Source: Clostridium sp. BJN0001 (lineage in GTDB: Bacteria > Bacillota > Clostridia > Clostridiales > Clostridiaceae). From it: 64,000 nucleotides of DNA. The notes beneath the pieces are model-generated. The model did no database searches and was not told where the DNA came from. It saw only the letters and a program-made list of their open reading frames with translations. The position numbers were made by a program, and so were the translations under genes. Shown in pieces: positions 37,430 through 46,565 of the stretch. The stretch is from contig NZ_CP094971.1 in the NCBI RefSeq assembly GCF_022869825.1, positions 1,861,501-1,925,500 on the forward strand, read 5' to 3'. The stretch's first letter is position 1. Each line of letters opens with the position of its first letter.

Positions 37430-38278
37430 TTATTTAGAAAGTGCTCTTTTAAATTTTTCATCCATAAATTTTTTTGTTTCTTTTATTACGTCTTTCCAGT
37501 TTTCATTTCCTGTATACCAAAATTCAGCTGTAAATCTTCTTACGCCAAGATTCCATGATTTTTTTATTACATCTTCAAAATTTACGTGTCCTGTGCCAAA
37601 AGTAATCTCTCTAAACTTTCCTGGAACAGTTTCTTTTAAATGGACTGCTGCTATATGTCCTCTGCCACATTCAAAATCATCATCTAAAGATGTATTATAC
37701 TGTAAGACTGCATTAGTTACATTACCACAATCAGGATATACTTGAAGATATGGTGAATTAACTTCGTCTACAAATTCCATAGCTTTTTTTACAGTATTCA
37801 TGAATTCAGTTTCCATTGTTTCAAAAGCAAGTATTACACCTTTTTTAGCTGCCATTTCTACGGATTTTTTTAAATTTTCTATAAAATATTTCTTAGTAAT
37901 TTCATTTCCTTTTTCATAATAAACATCATATCCTGCAAGCTGTATTATTCTTATTCCAAGATCATCTGCAAGATTGATTGCTTTTTCCATTATCTCAAGT
38001 GATCTTTCTCTTGTTTTTTCATTGGGGCTTCCAAGGGGATACTTTCTATGACCACTTAAACACATACTTCTTATTTTAACTCTGCATTTAAACATAAGAT
38101 CAACAAGTTTATTTCTATCTTCTTTTGACATGTAGAGTCTTGATAATTTTTCATCTGTTTCATCAACACTTATTTCTATACTGTCAAATCCACATTCTTT
38201 AGCGACATTTAATTTTTCTTCCCATGTAAGACAATTAGGCATAGATTTTTCATATAATCCCAAATAATAATCTTTCAT
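37430..38278 (-). CDS. ulaE: L-ribulose/L-xylulose 5-phosphate 3-epimerase
   Basis: About 282 residues from the ATG at 38278 (GAGAGG upstream); an in-frame ATG at 38332 lacks a ribosome site and overlaps the previous gene. TIM-barrel of the UlaE/SgbU family: LGLYEKSMP at the start, CLSGHRKYPLGS, and metal-binding Glu in FETMETEFM and DCGNV. Turns L-xylulose 5-phosphate into L-ribulose 5-phosphate. Confidence 0.93.
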   Translation of the reverse strand: MKDYYLGLYEKSMPNCLTWEEKLNVAKECGFDSIEISVDETDEKLSRLYMSKEDRNKLVDLMFKCRVKIRSMCLSGHRKYPLGSPNEKTRERSLEIMEKAINLADDLGIRIIQLAGYDVYYEKGNEITKKYFIENLKKSVEMAAKKGVILAFETMETEFMNTVKKAMEFVDEVNSPYLQVYPDCGNVTNAVLQYNTSLDDDFECGRGHIAAVHLKETVPGKFREITFGTGHVNFEDVIKKSWNLGVRRFTAEFWYTGNENWKDVIKETKKFMDEKFKRALSK

Positions 38279-38300
38279 ATTTTTTGTACCTCTCTCACAT

Positions 38301-38993
38301 TTATTTTTGTCCATAGTAAGCATTTGATCCATGCTTTCTTGTAAAATGCTTTTCTATAAGATCCTGAGGCATTTTCTCTGCCTTATTATCATTTAATAAT
38401 TCTGTATTAAGTGCCATCATTGCAACTTCTTCTAATACTACTGCATTATGAACAGCTTCTTTTGCATCTTTTCCCCATGCAAAAGGTCCATGATTCTTAA
38501 CTAAAACAGCTGGTACATATACTGGATTTAAATTTTCAAATCTTTCAACTATTACTTTTCCAGTATTATATTCATACTCATTTTTTATTTCTTCTTCTGT
38601 CATATCTCTTGTACATGGTATTTCATTATAGAAATAATCAGCTTGTGTTGTTCCATATGGAGTAATACCTTTTCCTGCTTGTGCAAATATAGTTGCATAT
38701 CTTGAATGAGTATGTACTATTGCTTTAATATCATGAAAATCATTATATAATTTTAAATGTGTAGGTGTATCTGATGAAGGTCTATACTTTCCCTCAACAA
38801 CATTTCCTTTTAAATCTACAACTACCATATCTTCAGCTTTCATTATGTCATAATCAACTCCTGATGGTTTAATTACAAATAATCCTTTTTCACGATCTAC
38901 TTCTGATACATTTCCCCATGTAAAAGTTACAAGATTATATTTAGGTAAAAGCATATTAGCTTCATATACTTTTTCTTTTAGTTCTTCTAGCAT
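38301..38993 (-). CDS. ulaF: L-ribulose-5-phosphate 4-epimerase
   Basis: About 230 residues from the ATG at 38993, with AAGGAAG upstream. AraD/UlaF/SgbE class-II aldolase-like fold: zinc ligands in VHTHSRYA and [18 protein letters not shown] and [11 protein letters not shown] bind substrate phosphate. Makes D-xylulose 5-phosphate from L-ribulose 5-phosphate. Separated from the upstream gene by a 100-base gap with a strong hairpin. Confidence 0.95.
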   Translation of the reverse strand: MLEELKEKVYEANMLLPKYNLVTFTWGNVSEVDREKGLFVIKPSGVDYDIMKAEDMVVVDLKGNVVEGKYRPSSDTPTHLKLYNDFHDIKAIVHTHSRYATIFAQAGKGITPYGTTQADYFYNEIPCTRDMTEEEIKNEYEYNTGKVIVERFENLNPVYVPAVLVKNHGPFAWGKDAKEAVHNAVVLEEVAMMALNTELLNDNKAEKMPQDLIEKHFTRKHGSNAYYGQK

Positions 38994-39048
38994 TAACAAC
39001 ACTTCCTTTATATTGATATATATTCTCAATTAATTTGATATATTTTTT

Positions 39049-39084
39049 TATCTATGGATATATAAATTAATATATCCATAGATA
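39049..39084 (-). other. Intra-operon hairpin before ulaF
   Basis: A perfect 14-bp stem (39049-39062 with 39071-39084) with an 8-base loop lies between the unknown beta-propeller-like gene and ulaF. On the minus strand it is followed by A's, not T's, so it is not a normal terminator; it may stabilise or process the mRNA. Confidence 0.6.
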
Positions 39085-39095
39085 ATTATTAAGTT

Positions 39096-40124
39096 TTATT
39101 CTTTTGTTACCTTATATACTGCTGCTTTATTATCAGTATGATTTGCTGATAATATAAGATCACAGTCATCTAAGTTTATTACAGCAACATTTGCTGGTCC
39201 TACACCTTTTTCAATTACTGTTTCTTTGCATTTTCCGTTAACATACTGTATATAGAAAAGTTCGCAATCTTTTCTTCTTACTCCTCCCACAAATGATGGA
39301 ATTCCGCATAATGTAGTTCCAACAAGAGTATGTGCAAAGTCTATTTCATAAGGATATTTATAAATTTCAGTATATTTTCCATTAGACATACTATATATTT
39401 TCATTGAATTACCATGAAATGGTTCAATAGTCATAAGTTCATCGTTTCCATCACTATCAATATCGCACCATGCAACTTCTCCTACGCTTTTATCAAGTAT
39501 GCATTTTACCTCCCATTTATCATTTTTATGTGGTATTACTTCAAATACTCCTACATCAGTTCCAAATGTTCCCTGTGGTTTACCATTTACCATATGTCTT
39601 GAATAACCATGATTCTTAAATAATCCTTTTTTAAGAGGTGTAATCTCAATTCCATCCATTAAATTTTCAGGAAGTTTTCCATAATATATAGTTCCAGATC
39701 TACTCCAGTCTTCTTTATTATCTTTAAGATCTGCAATAGTTGCACCTATAAAGTAAATCTCACCATCAACATCCCATAAATCAAATCTATGAAGATACGG
39801 TAGCTTAAGTACAGTTTCAATAACCCATTCACCATCTTCTATATGTCCCCATACAAGACGTGAACTACTTGGACTTTCTTTAAGATAAAAGTCTGCTACT
39901 GCTAAAAATTCATTTTTTCTTTTTGGAATAGGTATTATTGACATGCATCCTCCGCCACTTTCCCATACTGTATGACGGCAGTTAAAGTTCTTACCACTGT
40001 ATGCATAACATGGATATCCTTTTTCTTCCGATGCAATAAGAAGGTTCAGTTCTCCATCTATATCAATTGAACTTGCTGCATATGCACGATACATTTCATC
40101 TAAATGTTTCTTTATTATCTTCAT
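39096..40124 (-). CDS. Unknown FG-GAP/beta-propeller-like protein of the ascorbate operon
   Basis: About 342 residues from the ATG at 40124 (AGAGGTG upstream). No signal peptide or membrane span, so cytoplasmic. The sequence is beta-rich with repeated blade-like units and one calcium-type motif DIDSDGNDELMTIEPFHG of the FG-GAP/VCBS kind; DVDGEIYFIGA and NLDDCDLILSANH look like degenerate copies. Conserved-looking YPCYAYSG, CRHTVWESGGG and FAHTLVG suggest an enzyme or sugar-binding site. Its place between PTS IIB and the 4-epimerase ties it to ascorbate or a related sugar acid. Function not known to me. Confidence 0.75.
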   Translation of the reverse strand: MKIIKKHLDEMYRAYAASSIDIDGELNLLIASEEKGYPCYAYSGKNFNCRHTVWESGGGCMSIIPIPKRKNEFLAVADFYLKESPSSSRLVWGHIEDGEWVIETVLKLPYLHRFDLWDVDGEIYFIGATIADLKDNKEDWSRSGTIYYGKLPENLMDGIEITPLKKGLFKNHGYSRHMVNGKPQGTFGTDVGVFEVIPHKNDKWEVKCILDKSVGEVAWCDIDSDGNDELMTIEPFHGNSMKIYSMSNGKYTEIYKYPYEIDFAHTLVGTTLCGIPSFVGGVRRKDCELFYIQYVNGKCKETVIEKGVGPANVAVINLDDCDLILSANHTDNKAAVYKVTKE

Positions 40125-40164
40125 TTTATAATACACCTCTTCCTTATTTTAGAAACTTCATCTT

Positions 40165-40458
40165 TTATTTTTTGTTCACAACTTTTTCAGTAACTTTTTC
40201 TTCAATCTCTTTTTCAGATAATACGTTCTTTAATCCGATTACAATTGTTCCATTTTCTTCTGCTCTTTTAAAATTAGATTTTAAAACCTCTGAACAAAAT
40301 ACTACATCAAAACTTGAAGCTTGACTCTTTGCTTCTCCAACACTGCTATGCTGAATCTGTGCATCTATTCCTAATTTCTTAAATACTTTTGTTATTTTCA
40401 TTTTTATTATCTGGCTTGAACCCATTCCACTTCCACATGCTGCTATAACTTTTAACAT
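40165..40458 (-). CDS. ulaB: PTS ascorbate-type EIIB
   Basis: About 97 residues from the ATG at 40458 (AGAAGGATGA upstream). N-terminal P-loop-like ACGSGMGSS carries the phospho-accepting Cys8. SgaB/UlaB class. Takes phosphate from EIIA and gives it to the sugar during transport by EIIC. Confidence 0.93.
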   Translation of the reverse strand: MLKVIAACGSGMGSSQIIKMKITKVFKKLGIDAQIQHSSVGEAKSQASSFDVVFCSEVLKSNFKRAEENGTIVIGLKNVLSEKEIEEKVTEKVVNKK

Positions 40459-40505
40459 AAAAATCATCCTTCTTTCATCTTTTATATTTTTATTTATTCA
40501 AATAG

Positions 40506-41966
40506 TTATGCAGGATTATTTCCCATATCCTCCATATATCCCTCATAATCTTCTGCTATTCTAAAGTAGTTTTGCTTATTTTTTCTATATTGAATTTGTG
40601 GAATAATTAATAGTGCTAAAACTACTACTACAAAACCAACATATTGGAAATTTTTCATTAGTATACCAATTACAGGCCATACAGTATCAAAGTCGAAGTT
40701 TCCATGCCATCCACCAAACTGTGATAATTTGAAGTAGAATGCTGCAAATGCTCCACCTAAAACTTGAATTAATCCAGAAACAAATGGGATAATCATTGCT
40801 GCTTTTAATCCACCTTTTTTATTTGCAAATACTGCGAATGTAGCATTATCAAAGAATACTGGTACGAATCCTGTGATTATTAATACTGGGCTTTTAAATA
40901 CTATAAGTCCAATAATTGCAATAAACTGTCCTAATGCACCAAATAAGAATCCGATTGTAACTGCGTTAGCATGACCAAATCCGTATGTAGCTGCACAATC
41001 AACTGCTGGCATAGATCCAGGTAAAATTTTATTTGAAATACCTTGGAAAGATTCTGTTAATTCTGAAACGAACATCTTAACACCAAGTTGTAATATACTT
41101 AAATAAACTGCGAAATTAAGTGATTTTTCAATTATATAGAATACAAAACTTCTGTCTGCTGCAAAACCAGCATCTATATTATGTAATAAGTCTGGTCCTA
41201 ATATTCCCATTATTATTCCAAAGAAAATTATCATTAATAAACCAGTTGCTACTACGTTATCAGTAAAGATTGATAAAAATCCAGGTAATTTTAAATGTTC
41301 TATTGATTTTTCTTTATTACCTATTTTTCCTGCAATTTTATCAGTTAACCAAATTCCAAACATCTGCTGATGTCCTACTGCAAATCCACCACCTTCAGTT
41401 AATTCCTGAGTAGGTTCAACTGTAAGATTTGAAGAAACTGCCCAATATGTTCCAAGTAATAAACCAAGCATTATTACTGCTTTTGTATCAATAAGATTAG
41501 GGAAACAATAAAGCACTATCCATAAAGCAGTTGATGACTGCTGTACCATTATATGTCCTGTAATAAATAGTGTCCTTATTTTTGTTTGTTTTCTAAAGAG
41601 TACTAAAATAATGTTGAATATAAACGCTATAAGAAGAACTATCATCATTAAAGAAAATGATCTTCCAATGCTTTCAACAGCTTGCTGAGCTGCCGTTTGT
41701 CCAAAATATGGATCAATTACTGCCGCTGTAAGATTAAAACGATCTTTTAATCCTGCAAGTATAGGACGGAAGTTACCAACAAGTCCACCTGCTGCAACAT
41801 TAAGAATTAAATATCCTACAGTTGCTTTAATGAATCCTGCCATTGCTTCATAAATAGGACGCTTTAATAACAAGTAACCTATAAATACAATAAAACCAAT
41901 AAAGAATGCTGGATTAGTTAATATGTTAACCTGAAAGAATTTCCAAATGCTTAGTAAAATTTCCAT
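40506..41966 (-). CDS. ulaA: PTS ascorbate-specific EIIC
   Basis: 486 residues with about eleven membrane spans; UlaA/SgaT family. Landmarks: FFQVNILTNPAFFIGFIVF at the start, GGFAVGHQQMFG, CAATYGFGHANAVTIGFLFG and FFDNATFAVFANKKGG. Forms the dimeric vitamin C channel that phosphorylates L-ascorbate on entry. Lies between EIIA and EIIB genes with short gaps. Confidence 0.95.
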   Translation of the reverse strand: MEILLSIWKFFQVNILTNPAFFIGFIVFIGYLLLKRPIYEAMAGFIKATVGYLILNVAAGGLVGNFRPILAGLKDRFNLTAAVIDPYFGQTAAQQAVESIGRSFSLMMIVLLIAFIFNIILVLFRKQTKIRTLFITGHIMVQQSSTALWIVLYCFPNLIDTKAVIMLGLLLGTYWAVSSNLTVEPTQELTEGGGFAVGHQQMFGIWLTDKIAGKIGNKEKSIEHLKLPGFLSIFTDNVVATGLLMIIFFGIIMGILGPDLLHNIDAGFAADRSFVFYIIEKSLNFAVYLSILQLGVKMFVSELTESFQGISNKILPGSMPAVDCAATYGFGHANAVTIGFLFGALGQFIAIIGLIVFKSPVLIITGFVPVFFDNATFAVFANKKGGLKAAMIIPFVSGLIQVLGGAFAAFYFKLSQFGGWHGNFDFDTVWPVIGILMKNFQYVGFVVVVLALLIIPQIQYRKNKQNYFRIAEDYEGYMEDMGNNPA

Positions 41967-41989
41967 ATTTATTCCCCCTTAAAGTTAGT

Positions 41990-42448
41990 TTATACTGGTA
42001 AAAAGTATTCTTTATAAATTTTTTCTAAATCTTCTTTACATTCTGCTGCAATTAGCTTTTCTACAACATCTTGATTTTCTACTAATTCAACAAGTTTTGA
42101 TAAATTTTGAAGATGAATGTTATTATCTGTAGATGCTAATACGAAGAATAATCTTGCATCAGTATCAGAATCTTCACCAAAATGTACAGGTTTTTTACTT
42201 CTCATAAAACAGACTGCTGTTTCATTTACTCCAACTGCACCTTCTTGAGCATGTGGTATACATATATCTGGCGCAATTACTATATATGGTCCATACTTAT
42301 TTACATTATTTATTATTGAATCAACGTAAGCTTGCTCTACAGCTCCATCTTTTATTAGCGGCATGCATGCTTCCTGAATTGCATCCTCCCATTTATCAAA
42401 TCCATCATGAAATGAAAACCTATTTTTCTCAATTAATTTTTTTAACAT
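41990..42448 (-). CDS. ulaC: PTS EIIA, ascorbate/fructose-mannitol type
   Basis: 152 residues. Phospho-accepting His66 in PDICIPHAQEGAV; ALNLOOP segment MRSKKPVHFGEDSDTDARLFFVLASTD is typical of the UlaC/PtsN fold. Receives phosphate from HPr and passes it to UlaB. Follows ulaG after a strong hairpin. Confidence 0.93.
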   Translation of the reverse strand: MLKKLIEKNRFSFHDGFDKWEDAIQEACMPLIKDGAVEQAYVDSIINNVNKYGPYIVIAPDICIPHAQEGAVGVNETAVCFMRSKKPVHFGEDSDTDARLFFVLASTDNNIHLQNLSKLVELVENQDVVEKLIAAECKEDLEKIYKEYFLPV

Positions 42449-42478
42449 TTCTCTTCTCCCCTCTTATCTCTTATGTGG

Positions 42479-42503
42479 GTGAGACTAAAAATTTTAGTCT
42501 CAC
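42479..42503 (-). other. Intra-operon hairpin between ulaG and ulaC
   Basis: GTGAGACTAAAA pairs perfectly with TTTTAGTCTCAC around a single A (42479-42503). No T run follows on the minus strand, so it probably blocks exonucleases or sets the ratio of lactonase to PTS rather than ending transcription. Confidence 0.6.
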
Positions 42504-42519
42504 TTTTAAAATTTATATT

Positions 42520-43584
42520 TTATAGGAATGATGTATAAGGCGTATTTATATCTACTGTAAAGCAATCATCAAATCCTCTTGGATAATGATATTCTCTCTT
42601 GTTAGAATCATCTGGGAATATGAATTTTCCTCCTACTTGCCATATAAATGGAGTAAATTTATACTGTAATCTATCTTTTCTCATATCAAACAATTCTAAT
42701 ATTTCTTTTGTATCAGCCTGGAAGTTTGACCAGATATCGTGGTGGAATGGTATTACTACTTTTGTTCTTAATGATTCAGCCATTCTTAAAATATCTACTG
42801 ATGTCATTTTATCTGTAATTCCTCTTGGATTTTCACCATAAGATCCTAAAGCAACATCAATTTTGTATTCGTTTCCATGCTTTGCATAGTAATTTGAATA
42901 ATGTGAATCTCCACTATGATATAGATTTCCGCCTGGTGTTTTTATTAAGTAATTTACTGCTTTAATATCCATGTTTACAGGCATTTTTCCTCTTATGTCT
43001 CCTGTTGGAGGTTCAGTAATAAGTGCTGTTCTATCAAATGATTCAAGTGCAACAATTTCTATATCTTTAACCTTTACTGTGTCTCCTGGTTTTACTATTA
43101 TACATCTTTCTTTAGGTACTCCCCAGCCTACCCATTTATCTACACAAGCCTCTGGTCCTATAAATGGCACATCATTTTTGCAATTCTTTAATACTGCAGC
43201 TGCAACGTTTACATCAATATGATCGTTATGATCATGTGTTGCTAAAACTGCATCTATATTTTTAATTCCAAATGGATCTAAGACAAATGGTGCAACTCTT
43301 AAGTTTGGTTGAAGTTTTTTGTTTCCACACATTCTTGCCATCTGATGCTGTGGTTTTATGTAAGGATTTGCTTTTGTTTTCTTACCACTTCCACACCAAA
43401 AATCAATACTTATATTTGTACCACCTTCTGATTTAACCCATATACCTGTGCAGCCAAGCCACCACATTGCGAATGTTCCCTTTTTTACTTCTTCCTGTTC
43501 AATTTCTTCATTTAACCATGTTCCCCATTCTGGAAAAGTATTTAGTATCCATGATTCTCTTGTAATTTCATCAACTTGTGACAT
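42520..43584 (-). CDS. ulaG: L-ascorbate-6-phosphate lactonase
   Basis: 354 residues from the ATG at 43584, the same length as E. coli UlaG; GGAGGAATTAGAG lies directly upstream and the in-frame start at 43605 has no better site. Metallo-beta-lactamase fold with metal ligands in [10 protein letters not shown] and further HSGDSHYS and PFHHDIW. Opens the lactone ring of ascorbate 6-phosphate to 3-keto-L-gulonate 6-phosphate. First gene of the operon. No ulaD-type decarboxylase is seen in the operon. Confidence 0.95.
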   Translation of the reverse strand: MSQVDEITRESWILNTFPEWGTWLNEEIEQEEVKKGTFAMWWLGCTGIWVKSEGGTNISIDFWCGSGKKTKANPYIKPQHQMARMCGNKKLQPNLRVAPFVLDPFGIKNIDAVLATHDHNDHIDVNVAAAVLKNCKNDVPFIGPEACVDKWVGWGVPKERCIIVKPGDTVKVKDIEIVALESFDRTALITEPPTGDIRGKMPVNMDIKAVNYLIKTPGGNLYHSGDSHYSNYYAKHGNEYKIDVALGSYGENPRGITDKMTSVDILRMAESLRTKVVIPFHHDIWSNFQADTKEILELFDMRKDRLQYKFTPFIWQVGGKFIFPDDSNKREYHYPRGFDDCFTVDINTPYTSFL

Positions 43585-43662
43585 CTCTAATTCCTCCATT
43601 CTCATTACGATTTTATATTTGTTTTTTCATGTTTGTTTGTTTTGTTTTCTCTCTATGTCTAT

Positions 43663-43692
43663 ATAATATATTAATAATTCAAAAAAAAGCAA
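43663..43692 (-). promoter_or_regulatory. Candidate ula operon promoter
   Basis: Minus-strand TTGCTT (43687-43692) and TATTAT (43663-43668), 18 bases apart; an overlapping TATATT gives 16. The leader to ulaG is about 75 bases. Moderate match only. Confidence 0.45.
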
Positions 43693-43749
43693 TACTTTTT
43701 TATATTTTTTATGTTTATTTGAATTTTATATACTTTTATGCTATTATTT

Positions 43750-44091
43750 ATTCATAATATATGAATGTTTGAACGTTCTTTTCGTGAATATATTGCTGAA
43801 TTACGCAAATTCATTAAATTTAATAAATCATATTTAGTTTCTAATAATTATAAAAAATTATTCATCTATTGCTTAATTATTTTTCAATATATATTTAATT
43901 ACCAATTATATTATGGTTTAAGAATTATTCTAACTATAATATATGTAGCTTATAATATATGATGGTAACTTGCATTAAATCATATGAATGATCTATAATA
44001 AAGGGATCGAAATAAATAATCAGTTGTTATTAGAAAATATTTATCTTTTTAAAATTATGATAAGAAATAATTTATACTGAAAACATTCATA
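43750..44091. promoter_or_regulatory. Four ATTCATA/TATGAAT heptamers in the ula intergenic region
   Basis: ATTCATA at 43750-43756 and TATGAAT at 43760-43766 form a 7-3-7 inverted repeat; TATGAAT recurs at 43983-43989 inside the regulator promoter and ATTCATA at 44085-44091. These are candidate binding sites for the adjacent DeoR-family regulator. The remaining part of this roughly 540-base spacer is plain AT-rich sequence. Confidence 0.45.
43970..43999 (+). promoter_or_regulatory. Promoter of the DeoR-family regulator
   Basis: TTGCAT (43970-43975) and TATAAT (43994-43999) with an 18-base spacer. The spacer contains a TATGAAT heptamer, which would suit autorepression. Confidence 0.6.
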
Positions 44092-44123
44092 ATTAAAATT
44101 TTAATTAAAAGGTGGGATGCCTC

Positions 44124-44903
44124 ATGAGAACAAATAACAGTCTGGTTTCCAAAAGAAGAAGTTATATTTTAAAGCACTTAAAATCAGAAAAACAAATTAG
44201 TACTTCAGATCTTTCAGAAAGGTTAAATGTTTCTCCGCTTACCTTAAGACGAGATCTTCAAGAGTTAGAAAAAGAAGGACTTGTAATGAGGTATTATGGA
44301 GGAGCTAAATTAGTTGAAGATAATCCTTTAGTTAATGAAATTGATGTAAATGATGATTCTTTAACTGCAAATGAAAACAAACAAAAAATATCAAAATATG
44401 CGGCAAGTTTTATTGAAGATGGCGATACTATTTTTATTAATTCAAGTTCAACCGCTTTATGCGTACTAGACTATATTGGTGATAAAAGAGTAACTGTTAT
44501 AACAAATAACGTAAAAGCAATCTACTCTAATGTAGGAGAAAATGTTGATCTTATTTTAACAGGCGGTCAAATTTATAAAAGGAAGCTATCATTAGTCGGA
44601 GATTTTGCTGCTACAATATTCTCTTCTGTAATTGCTGACAAATGCTTTATTGGTGTAAGTGGAATTTCTGCAGATTTTGGAATAACAACAAGTGTATTTC
44701 AAGAAACACTAATAAATAAGGCAATGATGCACCACTGCAAAGGTCCTGTTTTTGTACTTACTGTAAGTTCTAAAATAGGTAAGAAGAATAAATTTTTAAG
44801 TGGAGATATACATGATATTTCTCATATAGTAACAGATAATAATTTAAGTGAGAAATCTGAAAAATGTTTGAAAGATTCAGGAATTGAAGTAATTAAAGTA
44901 TAA
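44124..44903 (+). CDS. DeoR-family repressor, likely ascorbate operon regulator
   Basis: About 259 residues from the ATG at 44124; AAAAGGTGGGA lies upstream. N-terminal winged helix of the DeoR/GlpR class (ISTSDLSERLNVSPLTLRRDLQELEKEG), then the sugar-phosphate sensor domain with INSSSTALCVLDYIG, TNN, and LTGGQIYKRKLSLVG. Divergent from the ula operon, so probably its repressor with a phosphorylated intermediate as inducer; this is inferred from position. Confidence 0.88.
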   Translation: MRTNNSLVSKRRSYILKHLKSEKQISTSDLSERLNVSPLTLRRDLQELEKEGLVMRYYGGAKLVEDNPLVNEIDVNDDSLTANENKQKISKYAASFIEDGDTIFINSSSTALCVLDYIGDKRVTVITNNVKAIYSNVGENVDLILTGGQIYKRKLSLVGDFAATIFSSVIADKCFIGVSGISADFGITTSVFQETLINKAMMHHCKGPVFVLTVSSKIGKKNKFLSGDIHDISHIVTDNNLSEKSEKCLKDSGIEVIKV

Positions 44904-44916
44904 AAGAATCAATAAA

Positions 44917-44966
44917 AAATAATGCTGACACAATTAATTAAAAAATTAATTGTGTCAGCATTATTT
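44917..44966. terminator. Bidirectional terminator between the regulator and lgt
   Basis: A stem of about 22 bp (44917-44939 with 44944-44966) with a tiny loop of A's and A/T runs at its base, between convergent genes. Confidence 0.9.
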
Positions 44967-44969
44967 AAT

Positions 44970-45734
44970 TTAATATTTTTTATTTAACTTTATCTTTATA
45001 AGATATATTATTCCTACAGCTATAAATATTAAACTTATAAGCTGAGCCATTCTTATATTGAAAAACATAAGACTATCCGTTCTTAATCCCTCAATAAAAA
45101 ATCTTCCAAACGAATAAAGTATTATATAAAAGGAAATAACCATACCATCCGTCTTTTTTCTATAAAGCAATAAAAATAATAATATTATAAATATTAATAC
45201 ATTCCATATTGATTCATATAAAAAAGTGGGATTATAGTATGATCCATTTATATACATTCCTTTTTGAATAAATAAAGGGAATTTTTTGATAAACTCATAT
45301 GATACTACATCTCCATGAGCTTCACCATTCATAAAATTTCCCCATCTTCCTATCGCCTGTGCAAGAATAAGTGATGGTGCTATAATATCGAGATATTTAA
45401 CTATATTTATATTTTTCACTTTGCAATAAATTATCATTGATATTAAAGCTCCTAAAATTCCTCCATGTATAGCAAGACCTCCTGTACGAAGATTAAATAT
45501 GCTTAATATATTATCTTTAAAATAAGAAAATTCAAAAATCACATAATATAAACGTGCACCTATTATTGCGGATGGAAAAACAATAAGAAATCCATCTGAA
45601 ATAACTTCAAAATCCACATTTAATTTTTTCGCATTATAATATGCTATTATCATTCCAAGAATCACTGAAAATCCTATGAATATACCATACCATCTAACAC
45701 CATAACCTAAAATTGAAAATGCAATAGGGTTCAT
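44970..45734 (-). CDS. lgt: Prolipoprotein diacylglyceryl transferase
   Basis: 254 residues, seven membrane spans. YGVRWYGIFIGFSV, GGLAIHGGILGALISM and the Lgt signature AIGRWGNFMNGEAHGDVV with catalytic Arg and the conserved HGG are present. Attaches diacylglycerol to the Cys of lipoproteins, including the several encoded in this window. Last of the minus-strand group with the importer, 36 bases after its ATPase. Confidence 0.97.
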   Translation of the reverse strand: MNPIAFSILGYGVRWYGIFIGFSVILGMIIAYYNAKKLNVDFEVISDGFLIVFPSAIIGARLYYVIFEFSYFKDNILSIFNLRTGGLAIHGGILGALISMIIYCKVKNINIVKYLDIIAPSLILAQAIGRWGNFMNGEAHGDVVSYEFIKKFPLFIQKGMYINGSYYNPTFLYESIWNVLIFIILLFLLLYRKKTDGMVISFYIILYSFGRFFIEGLRTDSLMFFNIRMAQLISLIFIAVGIIYLIKIKLNKKY

Positions 45735-45770
45735 ATTTATACCTCTTCTCTAATTTAAATTTTAAAGCAT

Positions 45771-46562
45771 CTATTTTTTATTTAATTTTGGTACAAAAAA
45801 TACATTTTTATCATCTATTCTATATATCTCAAAATCTATATCATAAACATTTTTTAAATTTTCTTTTGTAAGAACATCTAACGAAGGTCCTTCAGAAAAG
45901 ACGTGTCCATCTTTCATAAGAAAAATATATTTGCAGTAAGATGCACTTAAATTTATATCATGCAAAATAACAATAATTGTCTTATTTTCTTTCTCATTTA
46001 GTTTTTTTAAAGTTTCCATAATATCTACTTGATACCGTATATCAAGATGTGATATAGGCTCATCTAAAATTATATATTTTGTATCCTGTGCTATTGCTCT
46101 TGCTATAAGAACTCTTTGTGACTCGCCGCCACTTAAATTTAAAAATATTTTATCTTTAAGATGAATGCAGTCTGCATAAACCATAGCTTTTTCAATAATA
46201 TCTTTATCGTCTTTAGTAAGACCTTCAAACCTTTTTAAATATGGATTTCTTCCCATAGCCACAACATCATATACTGAAAAATTAATCTTAGCATTAACAT
46301 TTTGAGGCACAAACGAAATATTTTCTGCAATCTCTTTTCTTTTATATTCGTCTATATTCTTTTTATCTATATACACTGCTCCTTTTTTTGTTTCAAGGAA
46401 TCTTAATATATGCCTTATTAAAGTTGTCTTTCCAGAAGCATTAGGTCCTAAAATACCGTAAAAACCACCATCATTAAAATCTGCAGATATATTATTTAAT
46501 ATGTACTCTTCATTTGGATAAGGTTTATAAAAAAGATTTTTTACATTAATTTTCTTATCCAT
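45771..46562 (-). CDS. ABC importer ATPase (BtuD/FecE class)
   Basis: 263 residues: Walker A GPNASGKTT, signature LSGGESQRVLIA, Walker B YIILDEPISHLD, H-loop VILHD. The Ala-Ser in Walker A and length are usual for cobalamin or ferric-siderophore importers. Four bases after the permease gene. Confidence 0.92.
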   Translation of the reverse strand: MDKKINVKNLFYKPYPNEEYILNNISADFNDGGFYGILGPNASGKTTLIRHILRFLETKKGAVYIDKKNIDEYKRKEIAENISFVPQNVNAKINFSVYDVVAMGRNPYLKRFEGLTKDDKDIIEKAMVYADCIHLKDKIFLNLSGGESQRVLIARAIAQDTKYIILDEPISHLDIRYQVDIMETLKKLNEKENKTIIVILHDINLSASYCKYIFLMKDGHVFSEGPSLDVLTKENLKNVYDIDFEIYRIDDKNVFFVPKLNKK

Positions 46563-46565
46563 TAT

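Noticed and set aside
43768..43785. Possible catabolite-response (cre) site around GAACGTTC
   Set aside because: Only the central AACGTT fits; about four of the ten fixed consensus positions mismatch.
43765..43962. 65-codon plus-strand ORF in the ula intergenic region
   Set aside because: No ribosome site, extreme AT bias and no domain; it lies across the putative operator region.
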